DNA of 64,000 bases from Streptomyces phaeofaciens (lineage in GTDB: Bacteria > Actinomycetota > Actinomycetes > Streptomycetales > Streptomycetaceae), in NCBI RefSeq assembly GCF_014648915.1, contig NZ_BMSA01000004.1, positions 62,001 to 126,000 of the forward strand, written 5' to 3'. Shown here one piece after another: positions 32,433 to 41,426 of this stretch. Made by a program: the position numbers and the translations under genes. The notes beneath the pieces were generated by a model. The model made no database searches. It was not told the origin of the DNA and saw nothing but the letters and a program-made list of their open reading frames with translations. Each line of letters opens with the position of its first letter. Within the stretch, counting starts at the first letter, position 1.

Positions 32433-33515
32433 ATGACCGTCGCCGTCCCCGCAGGAACCGAGGAATGGGTACGCCGCGTCCTGAGCGCCCACTGGTCCGG
32501 GCCGTCCTGGGAGGAGTGCGCGCTGCGGCCGCTCACCGTGGCCGGCGCCCGGCCCCTGACCCACACGGCGGGCCTGTGGAACGTGTCGGGTCCCGGGGCC
32601 GGGCACGTGCTCAAGGTGCAGCTCAACCCCGAGGCCGTGCGCGTCGACGGGTTCGCCGCGCTCAAGGACCGGATCATCACCCACTGCCGTCGTCGGGGCG
32701 TCCCGGCCCTGCCGCTGGTGCCGGCCGCGGACGGACGTCCCGGCGTCCGTGTCGACGGGCTGGTCTGCGAACTGAGCCCGCTCAGCGCCGGCACCGTGTC
32801 CACCGGCGAGCCGGACCAGGTCGCCGCCGTCGTGCGGACGGGCCTGGACCTGCGCGAGGCGCTGGACGGGCTGCCGCCCGCCGTCGCGCGGGAGCTGGCC
32901 GCCGTACCCCTGCCCCGGCTGGTCGAGGAGGAGCACTGGCCGGCCGCCCTCGACGACGCCGAGCGGCGGCTGCTGCCGAAGGCGGAGCGCGGGACCGGCC
33001 CCTGGCACCGCGCCGCCGCCGAGGTGCTGCGTGAACTGTGCGCCGCCGCGCCGCTGTTGCGGCGCGAGGCGGACAGCGGGACCGCCCGGTCCGCGGCCCG
33101 TACCGGGGTCGTCCACGGCGATCTGCACCTTCAGCACTTTCTGCTGGCGCGGGAACCGGACCGGGTCGTGGCCGTGCTGGACTTCGACAACCTCCACGTC
33201 GGCGACCGTCTCCTCGACCTGGCCTGGCTCGCCGACACGGTGGCGCACGCCTGCGGCGACGATCGCGAGGGGGCCCGCCGGGCCCTGGCGGCGTTCCTGT
33301 CCGAGGGCCGGCGACGGGGGCTGATCGGTGCCGGTGACGCGACACGGCTGATGCCGGTGCTGATGGCCTACTCGCTGCCGGTGATCGTCGACATCGCCAA
33401 GGACATCCTCGACCGGGACATCCTCCTCCCGCAGTGGCTCGACTACTTCGCGCTGCTCTCCCCCAGACGCAGGCTCGCCGTCCACGGGCTGCTGACCGGC
33501 GCGGACGGCCGCTGA
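32433..33515 (+). CDS. APH-like phosphotransferase
   Basis: This is a 360-residue protein starting 11 bp after the ligase with a GGGAGG site. Kinase-like motifs are VVHGDLHLQHFLL (catalytic loop, Asp near residue 229) and VVAVLDFDNLHVGDRLLDLAWL (metal-binding Asp near 250), as in aminoglycoside and homoserine kinases. The N-terminal lobe is divergent. It may phosphorylate a sugar or amino-alcohol intermediate, or act in self-resistance by phosphorylating the product. The matching HAD phosphatase in the same operon makes a protective phosphorylation cycle possible. Confidence 0.85.
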   Translation: MTVAVPAGTEEWVRRVLSAHWSGPSWEECALRPLTVAGARPLTHTAGLWNVSGPGAGHVLKVQLNPEAVRVDGFAALKDRIITHCRRRGVPALPLVPAADGRPGVRVDGLVCELSPLSAGTVSTGEPDQVAAVVRTGLDLREALDGLPPAVARELAAVPLPRLVEEEHWPAALDDAERRLLPKAERGTGPWHRAAAEVLRELCAAAPLLRREADSGTARSAARTGVVHGDLHLQHFLLAREPDRVVAVLDFDNLHVGDRLLDLAWLADTVAHACGDDREGARRALAAFLSEGRRRGLIGAGDATRLMPVLMAYSLPVIVDIAKDILDRDILLPQWLDYFALLSPRRRLAVHGLLTGADGR

Positions 33516-33600
33516 GCAGGCCCCCGGTCCCGCCGTCGCACCCGCCCCGCCCTCCCGAACCGTCCGTCCGCACCGACCCCGCCCCCTGAGGAGCTGCCCC

Positions 33601-34917
33601 ATGACCACCGTCGACCTGGCACCCCTGTCCGTCTGGCCGCAGGACCTGTCCGCGTACTGCTTCGAGGTACCGCACACCGACGAGTCCCTCCTGTTCACGT
33701 CCGGCAAGGGAATCCGGCTCGCCGACGCGGCCGGCCGCACCTTCCTGGACGCCCTGTCCGGTGTGTTCGTCACCTGCTTCGGCTACGACTGCGAACCCAT
33801 CGCCGAGGCCGTGACCGCCCAGTTGCGCACGCTTCCCTTCAACCCGCCCCTGCACGGCACCAACCACGCCGCCCTCGAACTCGCCCGGGGGCTCGTCGAT
33901 CTCGCGCCCGACGGCATCACGGCGGCCAAGCTCGTCAACGGTGGCTCCGAGAGCGTGGAAGCCGCCCTCCGGCTGGCCCGGCTGTACCACCGCGCCCATG
34001 GCAACCCCGACCGGGTGAAGGTCCTCAGCTACTACCACGGCTACCACGGGGCCACCTTCGGATCGCTGTCGCTGACCGGACGGCCGGACGTCAGCCGGTT
34101 CGGACCGGGCCTGCCCGGCATCGTCCACGTGTGGCCGCCGGACTGCCTGGAGTCCTTCTGGGACGTGCCCCAGGAGTCGTCCGGTGCGCTGGCCGCCGCG
34201 ATGATCGAGCGGACCATCGAGGCGGAGGGCCCGGAGTCGGTCGCCGCGATCGTCATGGAACCCGTGATCCACCTGCGCGGCATGGCCGTCCCTCCGGCGG
34301 ACTACCTGGCCCGGGTGCGGGAAGTCTGCGACCGGCACGGTGTGCTGCTGGTCTTCGACGAGATCGTCACCGGCTTCGGCCGCACCGGACAGCCCTTCGC
34401 GGCCCAGACCTTCGGGGTCACCCCGGACATCCTGTGCGTGGGCAAGGGCATCTCCGGCGGATTCGCCCCGCTGGCCGCCGTCCTGATGGCCGAGCACGTC
34501 GCCGCCGTGCTCGGCGAGTCCGGCGGGCCGGTGTCCTTCGCGCCGTCGCACACCTACGCCGCCAACCCGATCGCGGCCGCCGCGGGACTGGCCGCCGTGA
34601 CGCTGTTCCGCGAGGACGGCTACACCGGCCGCGTCGGCACACTGGCCGCGCACGTCGAACCGCGGCTGCGCGCCGTCGTCGGCGGACGCGGCACGGTGCG
34701 CGCCCTCGGGCTGCTCTACGGGGTGAAGCTCGCCGGCGGCGACACGGGCGCCGGGGAGCGGCTGGCCGCCGCCTGCCTGCGCCGGGGACTGATTCTGCGC
34801 GGACAGGACGACTGGGTGGTCCTGGCGCCCGCCTTCGTGACCACGCCGGGCGAGGCCGACCAGATCCTGGAGATCCTCGGCGACGCCCTGGACGAGGTCT
34901 GCGGGGGCGGGCGGTGA
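33601..34917 (+). CDS. Class-III PLP-dependent aminotransferase
   Basis: This is a 438-residue enzyme with a GAGGAG site before the ATG. Family marks are LVNGGSESVEAALRLARLYH, YYHGYHGATFGSLSLTGRP, LLVFDEIVTGFGRTGQPFAAQ (PLP-contacting Asp) and LCVGKGISGGFAPLAAVLMAE, in which the Lys of VGKGISGG is the Schiff-base residue. Class-III enzymes transfer amino groups to terminal aldehydes or ketones of non-alpha-amino substrates. The next gene, a transketolase-like enzyme, starts within this gene's stop codon (GTGA), so the two are translationally coupled and probably act on consecutive intermediates. Confidence 0.93.
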   Translation: MTTVDLAPLSVWPQDLSAYCFEVPHTDESLLFTSGKGIRLADAAGRTFLDALSGVFVTCFGYDCEPIAEAVTAQLRTLPFNPPLHGTNHAALELARGLVDLAPDGITAAKLVNGGSESVEAALRLARLYHRAHGNPDRVKVLSYYHGYHGATFGSLSLTGRPDVSRFGPGLPGIVHVWPPDCLESFWDVPQESSGALAAAMIERTIEAEGPESVAAIVMEPVIHLRGMAVPPADYLARVREVCDRHGVLLVFDEIVTGFGRTGQPFAAQTFGVTPDILCVGKGISGGFAPLAAVLMAEHVAAVLGESGGPVSFAPSHTYAANPIAAAAGLAAVTLFREDGYTGRVGTLAAHVEPRLRAVVGGRGTVRALGLLYGVKLAGGDTGAGERLAAACLRRGLILRGQDDWVVLAPAFVTTPGEADQILEILGDALDEVCGGGR

Positions 34918-36719
34918 ACGCGCTGTACGACCGCTTCGCCGGACCGGCGCGTGCCGCGCTGCCCCGCCTCACGCCCGCCGAGAGCGCCGTCGTGCTGCGC
35001 GAGTTGGCCCGTCTGGAGCGGTCCGCGGGGCCCGGTGCCCTCCGTGACGGCCGGCCGGCGGGTTCCCTTTTCGAGCGTCTGCGCGGGCTCGCCGCCGAGG
35101 TCCCCGAGCGGCTGTACACCGACAGCGCGGACGTCCTGCTGCGCATGCACGAGATCGCGGGTTCGGGAAACCTTCAGAGCAATCTGTCCTCGCTCCCGCT
35201 GGTGCGCGCCTGCTTCGCCCTGGGCCTCGTCGCCGACGGCGCGCAGAGCGGGGCCGGGCCGGCCGAACTCATCGTCGGCCGCGGGCACATCGCCCCCGCG
35301 TTCCACGCCGAGCACTATGTGCGCGGCACCCTGCCCTTCACCCCGCTGGCCACCCTGCACCAGGGCGGGCTGCCCGGGGTCGTCGACCGCGAACTCGGCT
35401 TCCGCAACACCATGCGCTACAGCCTCGGTGTCGGTGTCGCGCAGGCGGTCGGTCTGGCCTGGGAGCTGGCCCGGCGTGGCACGGACCGGAAGGTGGTGTG
35501 CCTGGCGGGGGACGGCGAGCTGCACGAGGGGGTGGCCTTCGAGGCGCTGCGGTTCGCGCACGACGTGGGCCTGACCAATCTCGTGCTCGTCGTCGATGCC
35601 AACGCCAAGGGCATCGAACCGCTGGCGAAGCCGGTCAACACCGGCTATCTCGCGGCCTACCTGGGCCGGCTGATGGAGGCCGACGGCCGCGACGAGTGGG
35701 CGGTGCAGGCCGCTCTGGGGGCGCTGCTGACCCTCCCCGGTCCGTCGGTGCTGGTGTGCCGGACCAGCAAGGGGGAGCACAGTTTCCGGCCGGCGGACGG
35801 GACGGCACGGGGCCCTGCCCGGCCGTCGTTCGCGGCCACGGCCGGCCGGATGCTCGCCCGTCACCAGGAGCGCACGGGACGCGAGATGGCGGTGTTCACG
35901 CCCGATCTGGCCGCGCGCTTCGGTCTGCGCGGCCAGGTGCCGTACACCAACACGGGCCTGGCCGAGACGCTGACGGTCGGTATGACGCTGTCCCTGCCGG
36001 AGGACACCCTGAAGGTGGTGGCCACCGACGCCATGTACTACATGGACTCGCTGAGCATGCTCACCGAGGCCACCACGAGCGTGCGCAATCTGCTGGTCCT
36101 CGCGGGCCGCAGCTGGGGCGCCTGGGGCGGGGCCCACAACGCCACGAACCTGCTCGGTCTGCTGCTGCACACCAGGGTCTACGAGCCGGTCACCCCGGCG
36201 GAGTTCGCCGCGTGCCTGGCCCGGCTGGGCCGGGACCCAGCCACCGCCCATGTCGTCAGCATGGTCGACGCCGTGTTCGACCCCCCGGGAGAGGACTGCT
36301 CCGCGGACATCGACGGCGGGGTCTGGCTCACCCCGCCGGGCCCGGACCCCGCCGACGTGGCCGTGGTGACCTTCGGATACGCGGGCGTCCTGGTGGACGA
36401 GGCCAACCGGGACCTCGGTGTGCCGCATCTGCACTGCGCGTCGCTCACCCCGCGTCTCGCCCCGGCCGACCTGGCCGTGCTGCGGGGCTGCCGCCGTCTG
36501 CTGAGCGTCGAGTACAACGGCGCCCGGGGCGGGTTCGGCGAGGGCCTGCGGTCCCGGCATCTGCTCCCGGTGGAGGTCCACGGAGTACGGCGGGACATCG
36601 CCCGGCAGGTGCACGCCCGTCAGCTGCCGCTGCACGGCATGGCCCCGGACATGCTGCGGGAGCGCCTGGCGCGGCTGCTGGAGAGCAGGGAGGCCGGGCG
36701 TGCGCCTGCACACGCATGA
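34914..36719 (+). CDS. Transketolase-like thiamine diphosphate enzyme (single chain)
   Basis: This is a 601-residue protein. The N-terminal ThDP-binding half has RGHIAPAFHAEHY near residue 121, LGVGVAQAVGLAWELARRG and VCLAGDGELHEGVAFEALRFAHDVGLTNLVLVVDANAKG (GDG...N motif near 196-230). The pyrimidine-binding half has YTNTGLAETLTVGMTLSLPED near 350 and NLLVLAGRSWGAWGGAHNATN, and a C-terminal transketolase domain follows. It is shorter than housekeeping transketolase and its GAHNATN region is unusual, so it probably moves a two-carbon unit between specialised donors and acceptors. Next to the aminotransferase this suggests an amino-deoxy sugar-like building block. Confidence 0.88.
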   Translation: MNALYDRFAGPARAALPRLTPAESAVVLRELARLERSAGPGALRDGRPAGSLFERLRGLAAEVPERLYTDSADVLLRMHEIAGSGNLQSNLSSLPLVRACFALGLVADGAQSGAGPAELIVGRGHIAPAFHAEHYVRGTLPFTPLATLHQGGLPGVVDRELGFRNTMRYSLGVGVAQAVGLAWELARRGTDRKVVCLAGDGELHEGVAFEALRFAHDVGLTNLVLVVDANAKGIEPLAKPVNTGYLAAYLGRLMEADGRDEWAVQAALGALLTLPGPSVLVCRTSKGEHSFRPADGTARGPARPSFAATAGRMLARHQERTGREMAVFTPDLAARFGLRGQVPYTNTGLAETLTVGMTLSLPEDTLKVVATDAMYYMDSLSMLTEATTSVRNLLVLAGRSWGAWGGAHNATNLLGLLLHTRVYEPVTPAEFAACLARLGRDPATAHVVSMVDAVFDPPGEDCSADIDGGVWLTPPGPDPADVAVVTFGYAGVLVDEANRDLGVPHLHCASLTPRLAPADLAVLRGCRRLLSVEYNGARGGFGEGLRSRHLLPVEVHGVRRDIARQVHARQLPLHGMAPDMLRERLARLLESREAGRAPAHA

Positions 36720-38076
36720 CTACCGCGCGCCGGACACCCGGGGCATCGTCGACGGCGCGGTCCTGATGCACCGCGAGGCGTCCGCCCTGCTGGCCCGCCA
36801 TCACCCGCTCGCCGCACACGACCTGACGGCCGCCGCGGGCCGGCTCACCGGGGTCCGCGCGGGCGAGACCGTGTACGCGGGTTCGGGGCCGTACGCCTTC
36901 CTGTACCACCTCTGGCGGGAGCGGACGGGCGGCGACTTCCGGATCGTCCGTGAGGTGCACACCGCGCTCTGGTCCGGCTACTGGGCCCAGGAGGAGCTGT
37001 GCGCGCCCTTCCTGCGTCCGGGGGACCTGGCGCTTTTCCCGACGGCGTACACGCGCCGGCTGTTCCTGCGGCATTTCCCGGCCACCGCCGCGGCCGGGGC
37101 GGCCGTCGCGTACCCGATGCTCGACCGGCTGCCCCGGCACCGCGCCCGGCCCGTTCCGCCCGCGGGGCGGCCGCTGCGCGTCGGTCATCTCGGCGCGCTG
37201 TCGCTGGCCAAGAACGTGGACCAGGTGCTGTCGGTCTTCGCGCGCCTGTACCGGGAGAGCGGCGGGCGGGCGGAGCTGCTGTGCGCGGGCAAGCCCAACG
37301 ATCCTCGGTGGGAGGCCGACGCGGTGCGGGCGGCGCTCCTGAGCCGCGGGGTGCCCTCGGGCTCGGTCCGGGTCGCGGGCATCTGGTCCCAGGAGCGCCT
37401 CGGGGAGTTCTTCGACGCCGTCGACGTGCTGCTGTTCCCCAGTACGGCGTCGCGGGAGACGCTGGGCCGGGTGGTCGTCGAGGCCCTCGCTCACGGCGTG
37501 CCGGTGCTGGCCGCCGACGTCGGCCCGGCGGTGGAGCTGCTGCCGGCCCGCAATCTGGTGCCCACCGTCCTCGACACGACCGCCGTCCTGGACATGGGCC
37601 GGGTCGGCCCGCTCGGCCGCGTCGACGAGGACGTCCTGGTGGAGAAGCTGCTCACCCGCGACTTCGCGCCGGCCGAGGTGCGCCACGAGGCGCCCTACAC
37701 CGACAAGGCGTTCCTGGAGGCCGTCGCGGGTTCCCCGGCGTCCGTGGACGTGCCGCACGACGCAGTGCTGCCCGACGCGGTCCGGGTCGCGCCGCGTGCC
37801 GGAGCCGACCCGGCGGAGCGTGCGGCCGAGGCCGGGCGGCTCTTCCGGGCGTTCTTCGGGCGCCGGGACGGTGTCCTGACGACCGCGCTCGACACGCTGG
37901 CGGACCGCACCGGGCACGACGACCCCGGCCTGCGTTCCCTGGCCGCCGCGCCGGAGCGCAATCTCGCCGACTACCGGGCCTTCCCCCGGCTGCTGGACGC
38001 CCTCGTCCTGCCGCCGCTGACCTACACCCTCGCGCCCGCCCCGGCGGGTGCCGCCACGACGGGAGAGCAGCCATGA
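36700..38076 (+). CDS. GT4-type glycosyltransferase
   Basis: This is a 458-residue cytoplasmic protein starting at the GTG at 36700 (GGAGG 7 nt upstream), overlapping the transketolase gene by 20 bp. The C-terminal Rossmann half is typical of GT4: PLRVGHLGALSLAKNVDQVLSVFARLYRE near residue 155, ELLCAGKPNDPRWEADAV, VRVAGIWSQERLGEFFDAVDVLLFPSTASRETLGRVVVEALAHGVPVLAADVGPAVELL near 225-290. The E(x7)E-like nucleotide-sugar motif is present. Residues after about 330 form a helical tail not typical of the family. The donor and acceptor cannot be predicted. An alpha-glucosidase-type GH13 ends the same operon, so a glucosyl group added here may later be removed. Confidence 0.87.
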   Translation: MRLHTHDYRAPDTRGIVDGAVLMHREASALLARHHPLAAHDLTAAAGRLTGVRAGETVYAGSGPYAFLYHLWRERTGGDFRIVREVHTALWSGYWAQEELCAPFLRPGDLALFPTAYTRRLFLRHFPATAAAGAAVAYPMLDRLPRHRARPVPPAGRPLRVGHLGALSLAKNVDQVLSVFARLYRESGGRAELLCAGKPNDPRWEADAVRAALLSRGVPSGSVRVAGIWSQERLGEFFDAVDVLLFPSTASRETLGRVVVEALAHGVPVLAADVGPAVELLPARNLVPTVLDTTAVLDMGRVGPLGRVDEDVLVEKLLTRDFAPAEVRHEAPYTDKAFLEAVAGSPASVDVPHDAVLPDAVRVAPRAGADPAERAAEAGRLFRAFFGRRDGVLTTALDTLADRTGHDDPGLRSLAAAPERNLADYRAFPRLLDALVLPPLTYTLAPAPAGAATTGEQP

Positions 38077-38906
38077 CAGCAGGATCGGACGGGGACTTCA
38101 CCGGCAGGGTGGTCCTCGTGATCGGCGGCGGCCGGGGCATCGGCGCCACCGTGGCCGAGGACTTCGCGCGGCGCGGCGCCGAGGTGGTGGTCGCCGACAC
38201 CGACCGGCTGCCGTCGACGTACAACCAGTACCGCTCCACGGCCGTCACCGGCTACGCCGAGGCGCGGGAGCTGGCCGGGAAGCTGACGGCGGAGGGGCTG
38301 TCGGTGACGGCCGCCGAGGCGGACGCCACCGACGAGGAGGCCATCGGCCGTCTCTACCGGGGGATCGCCGACGGTCCGGGCCGGCTCGACACGGTCGTCA
38401 ACGCGTTCGGCGTCACCCATGTCGGCACGGTCGAGCACATGGAGCTGGCCGAGTTCCGGTACGTCGTGTCCGGGAACCTGGACGGTGTGTTCCTGTCGTC
38501 GCGTGCCGCGCTGCCGCTGCTGCGCGCCGGCGGGGGCGGGTCCATCGTCAACTTCTCCTCCGTGTCGGGGCGCACCGGATTCGCGAAGGTCTCCCACTAC
38601 TGCGCGGCGAAGTTCGGGGTCGTCGGGTTCACCGCCGCGCTCGCCCTGGAGGTCGCGAAGGAGAACATCCGGGTCAACGCCGTGTGTCCCGGCATGGTCC
38701 GCTCGAACATGTGGCGCTATCTGCTGTCGGAGTTCGCCCGCCCCGGTGAGACCGAGGACGAGTGCTGGGAGCGGATGCGCGCGATGATCCCGCAGCGGGA
38801 GTTCCAGACGCCCGAGGACATCTCGGGCCTCGTCCGCTATCTCGCCTCGGCTCCCCGGGTCACCGGCCAGGCCGTCAGCGTCAACGGCGGGATGACCACG
38901 CCATGA
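38073..38906 (+). CDS. Short-chain dehydrogenase/reductase
   Basis: This is a 277-residue NAD(P)-dependent oxidoreductase overlapping the glycosyltransferase gene by 4 bp (ATGA). Cofactor motif VVLVIGGGRGIGATVAEDFARRG is at residues 11-33, the NAFG motif is at about 110, catalytic Ser is in VNFSSVSGRTG, and the Y-x3-K pair is SHYCAAKFG near 173-177. The region around residue 50 (DRLPSTYNQYRSTAV) contains an insertion often seen in mycofactocin-type or large-loop SDRs. It probably oxidises or reduces a hydroxyl of the sugar-like unit. Confidence 0.93.
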   Translation: MTAGSDGDFTGRVVLVIGGGRGIGATVAEDFARRGAEVVVADTDRLPSTYNQYRSTAVTGYAEARELAGKLTAEGLSVTAAEADATDEEAIGRLYRGIADGPGRLDTVVNAFGVTHVGTVEHMELAEFRYVVSGNLDGVFLSSRAALPLLRAGGGGSIVNFSSVSGRTGFAKVSHYCAAKFGVVGFTAALALEVAKENIRVNAVCPGMVRSNMWRYLLSEFARPGETEDECWERMRAMIPQREFQTPEDISGLVRYLASAPRVTGQAVSVNGGMTTP

Positions 38907-39508
38907 CACCGGCCGCCCCGTCCGGCACCCGCGTCCTGGACCTCGACGACCCGGGGTGGAGCTTCGACGGCCCCGGGAGCGCGTCCCTGCCGCACGCGGG
39001 GGAACTGCGGGTGCGGGTCCCGCGCGGCACCGACCTGTTCCGCATGCCCGGCGCCTACGAGGCGTCGGGCGTCGGCACCTGGGGGCGCTCCGTGACCGGC
39101 GACCACACGCTGTGGACCCGGGTCGCGGTGGAGGGACAGGCCTTCGGGGACGCCGGGGGCATCGTCGTCCACGACCGCGAGGGCTGGTTCAAGGTCTGCG
39201 TGGAGCGCACCCGCGCGGGCGGGTGGGCGATCGTCACGGTCGTCAGCCGTCCCCTGTCCGACGAGGCCACCGGTCCCGCCCTGGCCGGTCCCCGCTCCGA
39301 GCTGCTGGTCACCCGGGAGGGGCGCCGGCACGCCGTCCTGCACCGGGAACACGCCGACGAGGACTGGCGGTTCGTCAGGACGTTCGTCGGCGGGGACGAC
39401 CCGACGGTCCGGGTCGGCCTGTTCGCCCAGGCGCCCTTCTCCGACGCGTGCACGGCCTCGTTCACCCCGCCCGGGTTCGTCCCCGCGGCCCTGGCCGACC
39501 GCCGCTGA
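38903..39508 (+). CDS. DUF1349 concanavalin-like protein
   Basis: This is a 201-residue protein with no signal peptide, overlapping the SDR gene by 4 bp. The sequence RGTDLFRMPGAYEASGVGTWGRSVTGDHTLWTRVAVEG ... DAGGIVVHDREGWFKVCVERT matches the DUF1349/LamG-like beta-sandwich. Such proteins bind or act on carbohydrates, but no reaction is established to my knowledge. Tight coupling on both sides indicates it belongs to the pathway; a glycan-handling or lyase-type role is speculation. Confidence 0.78.
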   Translation: MTPAAPSGTRVLDLDDPGWSFDGPGSASLPHAGELRVRVPRGTDLFRMPGAYEASGVGTWGRSVTGDHTLWTRVAVEGQAFGDAGGIVVHDREGWFKVCVERTRAGGWAIVTVVSRPLSDEATGPALAGPRSELLVTREGRRHAVLHREHADEDWRFVRTFVGGDDPTVRVGLFAQAPFSDACTASFTPPGFVPAALADRR

Positions 39509-39564
39509 GCGGCACCGCCCGCCCCGCCACCGCCCTCCATCTCCGAGCCAAGGGACACCGCACC

Positions 39565-40560
39565 ATGATCTCGCCACAGCCCGTCACCGACCTGATGTGG
39601 GCGCACTGGAAGACCAGGACCCTGCTGAGCGCCGTGGAACTGGGTGTGTTCACGGCGCTCGCCGACGGACCGATGCCCGCCGCCGACCTGTGCGCGCGCA
39701 CCGGCCTGCACCCGGGGCCGGCGGCGGACTTCCTCGACGCCCTCGTGGCGCTGGGCCTGCTGGACCGCTCCGGGAACCGGTACGCGGGCACGCCCGAGAC
39801 CCTGGAGTATCTGGACGCCGGCAAACCCACCACCTACCTCGGCGCGAGTTTCCTGTCCCGGGGCTTCGGACTCGCCGACGACCTGGTCGCCGTGCTGCGG
39901 ACCGGGAAGTCGTCCCACGGCGGCCGGGACGGGCGGGACTTCTACGCCGGCACGTACACCACACCCGAGTCCACCGGCGCGTTCCAGCGGGACATGACCG
40001 CCCTGAGCATCGGATCGGCGCGGGCCGTCGCCGAGCGGTTCCCCTGGCAGCGGTACCGCACCCTCGTGGACGTCGGCTGCGCGGAGGGCGCGCTGCCCGG
40101 CTGGGTACTGCGCGAGCACCCGCATCTGACCGCCGTCGGCTTCGACCTCCCGCCCGCCCGGCCGGGCTTCGAGGCGTACATGGAGCGGCTGGGCGTGGCC
40201 GACCGTGTCGCATTCCGGCCGGGCGACTTCTTCCAGGACGAGCTGCCCCGGGCCGATGTCGTCGTCCTGGGCCATGTCCTGCACAACTGGAGCGAGCCGC
40301 AGAAGCTCCTGCTGCTGGAGAAGGCGTACGCCGCGCTGCCTCCGGGGGGAGCCGTCCTGATCCACGAGACGCTGATCGACGACGAGCGCCGCGGCAACGC
40401 GGTCGGCCTGATCCTCAGCCTGATCATGCACGCCGAGGTACCGGGCGGGTTCGACTACACCGGCGCCCAAGGCCTGGAGTGGCTGCGCAGGACCGGCTTC
40501 CGGGAGACGCGTGTGGAGGGTCTGGACGGCCCCGAGTCCCTGCTGGTCGGCATCAAGTGA
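39565..40560 (+). CDS. SAM-dependent O-methyltransferase
   Basis: This is a 331-residue enzyme with an AGGGACA site before the ATG at 39565. The N-terminal winged-helix dimerisation domain (MWAHWKTRTLLSAVELGVFTALADGPMPAADLCARTGL) precedes the SAM-binding fold: motif I VDVGCAEGALPGWVLREHP near residue 170 and motif IV ADVVVLGHVLHNWSEPQKLLLLEKAYAALPPGGAVLI near 228-265. The catalytic-base His is in HVLHNWSE. The family methylates phenolic or other hydroxyls in natural products. Its stop overlaps the next gene's GTG. Confidence 0.92.
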   Translation: MISPQPVTDLMWAHWKTRTLLSAVELGVFTALADGPMPAADLCARTGLHPGPAADFLDALVALGLLDRSGNRYAGTPETLEYLDAGKPTTYLGASFLSRGFGLADDLVAVLRTGKSSHGGRDGRDFYAGTYTTPESTGAFQRDMTALSIGSARAVAERFPWQRYRTLVDVGCAEGALPGWVLREHPHLTAVGFDLPPARPGFEAYMERLGVADRVAFRPGDFFQDELPRADVVVLGHVLHNWSEPQKLLLLEKAYAALPPGGAVLIHETLIDDERRGNAVGLILSLIMHAEVPGGFDYTGAQGLEWLRRTGFRETRVEGLDGPESLLVGIK

Positions 40561-41426
40561 GCGCCTCACGCTTCCCCGTTCCGGGCGATCCGGACGGCAC
40601 CGACCTGCTGATGTTCTGGAACCTGTACGAGACGGGCATCGAGCGCCTCAGGGGCGACGACGAGCGGTGGAAGGCGCAGTGCGCGCTGATCGCCGCCCTG
40701 CGGCCGCGGGTGCTGCTGACGACGGAGGGCTGGGGCTGGCACCGCGAGGACCGGGCCCTGTTCGAGGACGCGAAAACCGCGTTCGGCATGGACGGGGAGC
40801 TGTTCACCGCCAGGACGGGCTGTCACCAGGCCGTGTTCTGGGAGCCCGACGTGGAGCGTGTGGCGGTGGAGCGCCCCACCCCGCAACCGGCCCACGGGCA
40901 CGGCCACGGGCTGGTCACCCTGCGGCTGCCGGGCTGGAGCACCCCGCTGCGGTTCCTCGTCACCCACCTCGATCCGTACAGCCCCACCGTGCGGCGGATC
41001 GAGGCGGAGCAGCTGCGCCACCACGCGGACCCCGCCCTGCCGCCGCTCGTGATCGGCCTGGACGCCAACAGCGTCCCGCCCGGCGACCCCGAGCCCGACG
41101 TCACCCGCGCGGCCCGCCACCGCAGGGACGACCTCCTGCTCCCCGGCGGGCGGCTGGCCGACCGGACCCCGCTCGCCACGCTCCTCGGACACCCCGACGA
41201 CCCGCTCCTGGTCGATGCCGGCGCCCACCTGGGCGATCGCTCGCCGACCTACGGGGAGTTCCTGCCGGGCGAGGCGGAGCGCAGGATCGACCTGTTCCTG
41301 CTGTCCGCCTCGCTCGTCCCGAGCCTGGTCGCCTACCATGCGCCGGACCCACGGCCGAAGCCGCGCGACGGCCGGCCGCTGGCCTCCGACCACCGGCCGG
41401 TCACCGTCCGGTTGCGCCGCCGGTGA
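40557..41426 (+). CDS. Endonuclease/exonuclease/phosphatase-family protein
   Basis: This is a 289-residue cytoplasmic protein overlapping the methyltransferase by 4 bp. EEP-fold motifs are LLMFWNLYETG, LLTTEGWGW (metal-binding Glu), LVTHLDPYSPTVRRIEAEQL, LVIGLDANSVPPGD (GDxN-like catalytic site) and the final ASDHRPVTVRL. These enzymes hydrolyse phosphodiesters or phosphomonoesters in nucleic acids, inositol phosphates or sphingomyelin. Within a small-molecule operon, a phosphodiesterase step on an intermediate seems more likely than DNA repair. Confidence 0.82.
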   Translation: MSASRFPVPGDPDGTDLLMFWNLYETGIERLRGDDERWKAQCALIAALRPRVLLTTEGWGWHREDRALFEDAKTAFGMDGELFTARTGCHQAVFWEPDVERVAVERPTPQPAHGHGHGLVTLRLPGWSTPLRFLVTHLDPYSPTVRRIEAEQLRHHADPALPPLVIGLDANSVPPGDPEPDVTRAARHRRDDLLLPGGRLADRTPLATLLGHPDDPLLVDAGAHLGDRSPTYGEFLPGEAERRIDLFLLSASLVPSLVAYHAPDPRPKPRDGRPLASDHRPVTVRLRRR

